Source of the DNA: Panopea generosa
Taxonomy: Eukaryota; Mollusca; Bivalvia; Adapedonta; Hiatellidae
Assembly: GCA_029582155.1 (NCBI GenBank)
Contig: CM055899.1
Location: 77,564,574 to 77,628,573, forward strand
DNA: 64,000 nt
Direction of reading: 5' to 3'
How positions within the stretch are numbered: the first letter of the stretch is position 1; each line of letters opens with the position of its first letter. Below are positions 58,416-64,000 of this stretch, one piece after another. Both the position numbers and the translations under genes were made by a program. The notes beneath the pieces were generated by a model. It did no database searches, was not told the DNA's origin, and was given only the letters and a program-made list of their open reading frames with translations.

Positions 58416-58862
58416 ACGAAACGTGTGCTTATCATGCAATTGTTGCTTGCCTTGCGTAATTAAAATACCAAACACGTGTAATGTGCTTATCATGCAAGTA
58501 ACACTTGTCTTGTATAATTTAGGTACAAACGTGTGCTTATCATGCAATTGATGCTTGTCTTGTGTAATTTTGGTACCAACAGCGTGGTCTCCATGCCGTT
58601 GGTGCTTTTCTTTCTTTAATTTAGGTACCAAACGTGTGGTTCTCATGGCGTTAGTGCCTGTCTTATGTATATTATGCATCAAACGTGTGGTTATACTGCA
58701 AATGATGCTTGTCTTTTGTTCCAAACACGTGCTTATCATACAGGTAGCGCTTGTCTTTTGTAATTTAGGTACCAAACTTGTGGTTCTAATATTGTTGGTT
58801 CTTTAATAGTGTAATTTAGTTATCAATCGTGTGCATATCATGACGTTGGTGCTTGTCTTGTA
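58415..58862. repeat. about 51-bp tandem repeat, 9 degenerate copies
   Basis: Units carry GGTACCAAACGTGTG, TTATCATGCA and TGATGCTTGTCTTGTGTAAT, starting near 58415, 58466, 58521, 58571, 58625, 58677, 58719, 58768 and 58820. A 51-bp period is 17 codons, which explains the 140-codon minus-strand frame with repeated QLHDKHT-like peptides. Confidence 0.8.
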
Positions 58863-58869
58863 TTATATA

Positions 58870-61800
58870 GACAGATGAAGCCTATTATGTTATTTACATA
58901 AATGATATGTTGCTTATCATGTTTTTATATTTATGCTATTCAATTTTTAATATTTTTATTTTACAAAAGTTAATTACACTGTTTTCTTTGATTTTTATAC
59001 TTTAATAATCAAATTATAAGTTTATCATTCATGTTGTTTAATCAGCGATTTCAATAGCTATTACAATACTCAAGGAATTATATAGATATACAAATCCTTG
59101 CCAATACTGCATGAAATGGCTGTGGGTATTTTTCGCCGTTTTTGCGAAGGAATGCCCATGAAAATATGCTTTAATTCTCCGTAACTACGCCAGTTTCTAT
59201 GAATATGTTAACATCACTCGATCAGGTAATAGTTCAGCTTTTGATCGATGTATGTTTTACTTAAATAACAGTAATTAATTTAGTAAAAAATGTGTTTAAC
59301 CGTGATTCACTGTTGGTGATTTTCTTTCTCTTATAGCGGCCAAAATTACGTCTATTTTCAATTGTCAACAAGTGTATGTTTTAAGAGTAAAAATAACACT
59401 CCCAGTGTTTTTTGCATGCTCAACCTATGTTTAAACGAAGACACGCAATTTCAAACGGTTAAAAACCTTTAAACAAATGTAATTATTCGATTCAAAACAG
59501 TAACAAATGCATGTGATTTTTCCGCGTGTGAATATCATGACCCCCACGGCAGATCCACACGCATGGACTATCGGGAGTGCGTGTGAATCTAACGTGACAC
59601 CAGTATCAGTGAACAGTTAAAAGTTTTAGTCACCATTAATATTGTAACGGTGCACCGAGATAGTTTTGATCAGTGTGCCGCTATTTTATTACTACCACAC
59701 TCGGGTTTGAATGACATGCACCGTACTAGTTTATTGTAATAGTTCCCATACAGATCTTTAGAAATAAAGTAGTCCATGCTACTTAATGGTATTCTAAACT
59801 AAATAGTATTCTACGAGAGGTTTTGTTATTTTAACATAACATACTGGTTTAAATAATCTATTTCCACAACAATCTTGTTTCGTTTTCGATTTTGAAACAC
59901 TGAATAAGAAATGGACTAACATATATTGATGTGTTTGAAAAGATGTCTAATGATAAGATGGTATATATCATGAAATTTGATTTACCTCTATGGTGAAGTT
60001 ATACTATAATGTGAAGATGTGGAAATATAACGTTGTTCTTCATTATCAAATTAAATGTTACAAACTAAGTATTTTAGGGACATAATATTACTGCCATGTA
60101 GTTAACTTCAAATTTTTAGCATAAAATGCTCGTAAAATACTGAGATAAATGGGATTAAAGAAGATATAAACTTAACATATACTACTACAATATTATCTCT
60201 TCTGCATGATTATTATTTTGCAATTAAACACAAACACCTGGTTCAGAAACCAAACCAAACATGGTTTAATTGTTTTAAATAATTAAAAATGAATAGTGTG
60301 ATGTCACAACAGTACGTTTAAGATATACGGGAGCTGATCGTTATGTTCGGTGGACGAATACATAAAATAAACATGACCTGTCAGATGTATTCGAAGTTTT
60401 CCTTGCCTGTGTTAAATATAATCCAAATGGAAGCAGTATGTAAAGTTTGATAATAATATATAGCAAAATAAAACGGTTTTCATACATTTCAAACATGTTG
60501 TGTTAGAATTGTCCATGAAGTCAATTATCAACATTCATATAACATGATATCACATTGATAGATACACTTCTCATGTAATATTTATGTTATTCAAAGAAAC
60601 ATATAAAATATTTAATTATGTTACTTCGGATTTAATAAAAGATAGACAACGTTTAGGATGGACCGAAGTCGCCTGTATGGTAAAGAACATTATCTAATTC
60701 CAGAAGAGAAACATTAAATACCAATACATATATATACATCAAAACATATCTGGGCGTACAAAAACCGCCACATCAAAATTAACTGACATAAATAAAAACA
60801 AGAGAGGACATATGTTCTGAAATACATAAACTAAGTAAAACTGAAAGCAAAAAAAAAATAGAATAAATGAAATTGGGAAAAAAAATTTTTTTAATATTAT
60901 ATTTGAGGAAATAGGGTGGGTAAAATTAAAATGCCACGTCAGCTTTCCTCTAGTTTACGGTTAAAAATGGGGAAAAACTGGTAGCTCACTCTATATAAAA
61001 AAAGGTTAAGCGTTCTTTGTCCGGGTACCAGTAATTAATATAGGAACCGAATATGATTAAGAAATTTACCCGCCGAAACAGAACATAAATTCTCAGACAT
61101 ATAAATTGTTATCTTTCATATAAACTTCATTTATTTATTTAACAAAATGGTAAATAATAAGTACATTGAAAGGATAAAACTTGATGAATAACATTAATTA
61201 AAAAATCCACCTACCTCGACATAAGTGCATTCAAGTTATTAAATCTTGGTTTAAACAACACGGTATCAATGTGAAAGTCAGTCGTATAAATTATAAGGAA
61301 AAAAACACGAGTTATGGTTCAAGTCACTTTTGAATCCACAGGTAATGATTGCATAAAAATGTGGATATAATAACTTGCTTATGTAAATGAAGCAAACTAA
61401 ATATGGATACCCTGTCACGCAACTTGATTAAAAAAAAAGTCAGATTACTAGATAACACGGTAGTTTGCAATTCAAACCATATTAAAAAAAAACACTTGAT
61501 CCAAATCATATGATATGGTTACAATGTTAGGATGCCAGAAAAAAAAAGAAATACAGTCAATTGAAGGTAAAATTTGATGTTTGGAATATTGAAATAGAGA
61601 TATATATTCAGTCAACTGTTCAACGTTTCGAAAAATAAGTGCTTTAATGTTGTTTTCATACACATTTTGTCTGGTATTTGTTGGTCATCTTAACGTAATA
61701 AAGAAGTTCTATAAGTACATTTTCAAACAGTTATAAAAATATATTATTATTATCATTATAGTTTGTGACCATCGAACATAGATACTTCGCACATGTTAAC

Positions 61801-61920
61801 CCGCTCATAACAGGTCTGAGGTTTTTAGATGTTAGATCTTCTCTTCTACTAGCATCTCTGTAGTTCATTTTAACTAAATGCTAACCTATAATGATTTAAA
61901 CTTGCGACTTGAATTTGTCA
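58870..61920. other. 3 kb without a recognisable gene
   Basis: AT-rich on both strands, with no frame longer than 63 codons, no tandem array and no transposon signature I can support. Confidence 0.55.
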
Positions 61921-61924
61921 TGGA

Positions 61925-62340
61925 TTGCCTGAGCATTCATATGATGCGGTGTTCTCTTTCTACCATTGTGAACATTCAAGTACATCATCTGGTGCAGTGC
62001 TTTCATTTTTCTCCATTTTAATGTCCAGCCACATCATCACTAACTCATTCATCATCTTCATCTCTAACACTTGCTTCAAACGTATCATTTTCATAAAATG
62101 TTTTAGACTGAAGTTTAACAGAAAAGGTCGTGGCAATGATCTAGGAATAGCAGTACTGTCCACGCCTGCTTCATGTCAGTGGCAGCGCAAAAATTGTCTG
62201 CTGATTCAAAGTCAGTGTGGAGAAACTTCTCTGAATGACTTTGTAAACTTTACAATGATATCAGTAGAGCGGAATGATTGTACCACTTCTACTAGAAAGA
62301 TTACTGCCTCTCGAAATGACTGCGTTCTTTAACTCTCGAA
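61925..62340. other. overlapping open frames on both strands, not assigned
   Basis: The plus frame has 135 codons and the minus frame 67; neither shows a known motif. The sequence is less AT-rich than its flanks. Its last 150 bp approaches the 28-bp array. It may be an exon or a repeat fragment. Confidence 0.2.
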
Positions 62341-62460
62341 AATACGGTATTTTCGTAGTCACCTTAAGTTTGTTCCATAGACAAAGTAAGTTTACTAACA
62401 TATGTCAGATATCCATCTACAATTTTAATGTCAGAGCTATACATGTATACACGTCATGTA

Positions 62461-64000
62461 CTGTCAATTCTTTTGTGCAGTCTTTTGCTGTCAGTGTTAT
62501 ATGTGTTATCATTTACTGTCAGTGTTGTACGTGTAATCATCGAATGTCAGTGTTATATGTGCAGTCTTTTACTGTCAGTTGTATATGACTACTCATTTAC
62601 TGCCAGTGTTATATTTGTAATTCTTTACTGTCAGTGATAGAGCCGTAATCCTTTACTACCAGTGTTATACGTGAACTCCTTTACTGCCAATGTTATACGT
62701 GAACTCCTTTACTACCAGTGTTATACCTGTATTTTATTACTGCCAATGTTATACGTAACCTCTTTAACTGTCAATGTATATGTGTAATCCTTTGTTATAC
62801 GTGTATTACGTGTAGTTCTTTACTGCCAGTGGTATACTTACAATCCACTACTGCCAGTGTCATACGTGCAATTCCTTACTGTCATTGTTTAACGCGTAAA
62901 CATTTACTGTCAGTACTATACGCGTAATACACTGCTGTCAGTGTTAAACGTGTAATCCTTTACTGTCAGTGTTATACATGTAATGCCTTACTGTTAGTGT
63001 TATACGTGTTATTATTTACTGCCGATGTTAAACATGTACCCCTTTACTGTCAGTGGAATACGTGTAATTATTTATTGTCAGTGGTATACGTGTTATCCAT
63101 TACTGCCAGTGTTATAAGTGTAATCTTTTACAGCCAATGTTAAAAGTGTAGTCCCTTGCTGTCAGTGTTAAACGTGTACTTATTTACTCTCAGCGTTATA
63201 CCTGTAAACCTGTACTGTCAATGCTATACGAGTAATACTTAACTGTCAGTGTTAAACGTGTAATACTTTATTGTCAGTGTTCTAAGCGTACTCCCTTACT
63301 GTATGTGGTTTACTTCTAATCATATACTGTTAGTGATATATGTGTAATATTTTACTACCAGTGTTATTCGTGTACTCCTTAAAATTTATTGTTATACCTG
63401 TTATCCTAAACTGTCAGTGCTGTACGTGTACTCCTCGACTGTCAGTATTATAAATTTAACAATAAACTATCAATGACATACGTGTACTCCTTTACTGCCA
63501 GTGTAACACGTGTAATCATTTATTGTAGTGTTATACGTGTATTCATTTATTGTCAGTGTCATACATGTACTCCTTTATTGTCAGTGTTTTACGTGTACTC
63601 CATTATTGTCAGTGTTATACGTGTACTCATAAATTGTTAGTGTTATACATGTACACCTTTATTGTCAATGCTTTACTAGTACTTATTTATTATCAGTGTT
63701 ATACGTGTACTCCTTTATTGTCAGTGTTTACCGGTACTCCTTTACTGTCAGTGTTATAAGTGTCATACGTGTACTCCTTTACTGTCGGTGTTATAAGTGT
63801 ACTCATTTATTGTCAGTGTCATACGTGTACTCCTTTATTGTCAATGCTATACGTGTACTCCTTTATTGTCAATGCTATTTGCGTAATCTTTTAATGTCCG
63901 TGTTATACATGTATTCCTTTACTTTCAGCGTTACATGTGTACTCATTTACTGACAGTGTTATGGGTGTACTCCTTTTTTGTCAGTGTTATTCATGTACTC
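62461..64000. repeat. 28-bp minisatellite, right locus, runs off the window
   Basis: About 55 units of TTTACTGTCAGTGTTATACG plus TGTACTCC. The first units keep CTGCCAGTG as in the left locus at 20523-21072; most later units have CTGTCAGTG or TTGTCAGTG. Hydrophobic 28-residue-period frames result from three-unit (84-bp) phasing. Confidence 0.95.

Noticed and set aside
61925-62340. 135-codon plus-strand frame as a gene
   Set aside because: No recognisable motif, no splice or promoter context, and a comparable frame on the opposite strand. Left unassigned.

Overview
This window is nuclear DNA from an animal, most likely a bivalve mollusc. It is AT-rich, has spliced genes with GT-AG introns, and is packed with minisatellites and with LINE, SINE and DNA-transposon debris of kinds I recall from bivalve genomes. 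The bivalve assignment is inference; no species can be named.

One complete gene is present: a gamma-glutamyltranspeptidase (glutathione hydrolase) on the minus strand, 55721 to 41637. I assembled 11 exons by hand. All ten introns are GT-AG, the joined CDS is 1863 nt (620 residues), and every catalytic residue known from human GGT1 has a counterpart, including the autocatalytic threonine (Thr431). Its introns hold a 2.5 kb array of a 90-bp repeat, two SINEs with 12-bp target-site duplications, tRNA-like fragments and a short repeat cluster also found 35 kb away. Two weaker gene traces are an orphan terminal exon at 5363-5500 (minus), whose stop codon falls at the edge of a satellite, and a possible promoter plus first exon at 26643-27063 (plus).

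Layout. 1-5364: 47-bp hairpin satellite. 5.4-9 kb: dispersed repeat fragments and a non-autonomous DNA element. 9.4-11.5 kb: dead Mutator-like transposase gene. 12-16.6 kb: nested repeats, a SINE inserted in another element, a MITE candidate and two short CpG-bearing tandem arrays. 17-19 kb: LINE debris, minus strand. 19-21.4 kb: DNA element, dead mariner fragment, 28-bp minisatellite and SINE. 22-24.84 kb: nearly full-length dead LINE. 25-36 kb: LINE and tRNA-like fragments, microsatellites and a 73-bp array. 36.06-39.79 kb: 27-bp minisatellite with a large internal duplication. 40.3 kb: SINE. 41.2-55.7 kb: GGT gene. 56.24-57.68 kb: complete but dead Tc1/mariner element. 57.7-58.9 kb: two further tandem arrays. 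58.9-62.4 kb: no recognisable gene. 62.46-64 kb: the 28-bp minisatellite again, running off the end.

Many open reading frames here are by-products of tandem arrays whose period is a multiple of three (27 and 90 bp) or becomes one after three units (28 bp, 84 bp). I found no convincing evidence that they are translated. No functional tRNA, rRNA, CRISPR array or operon was seen.
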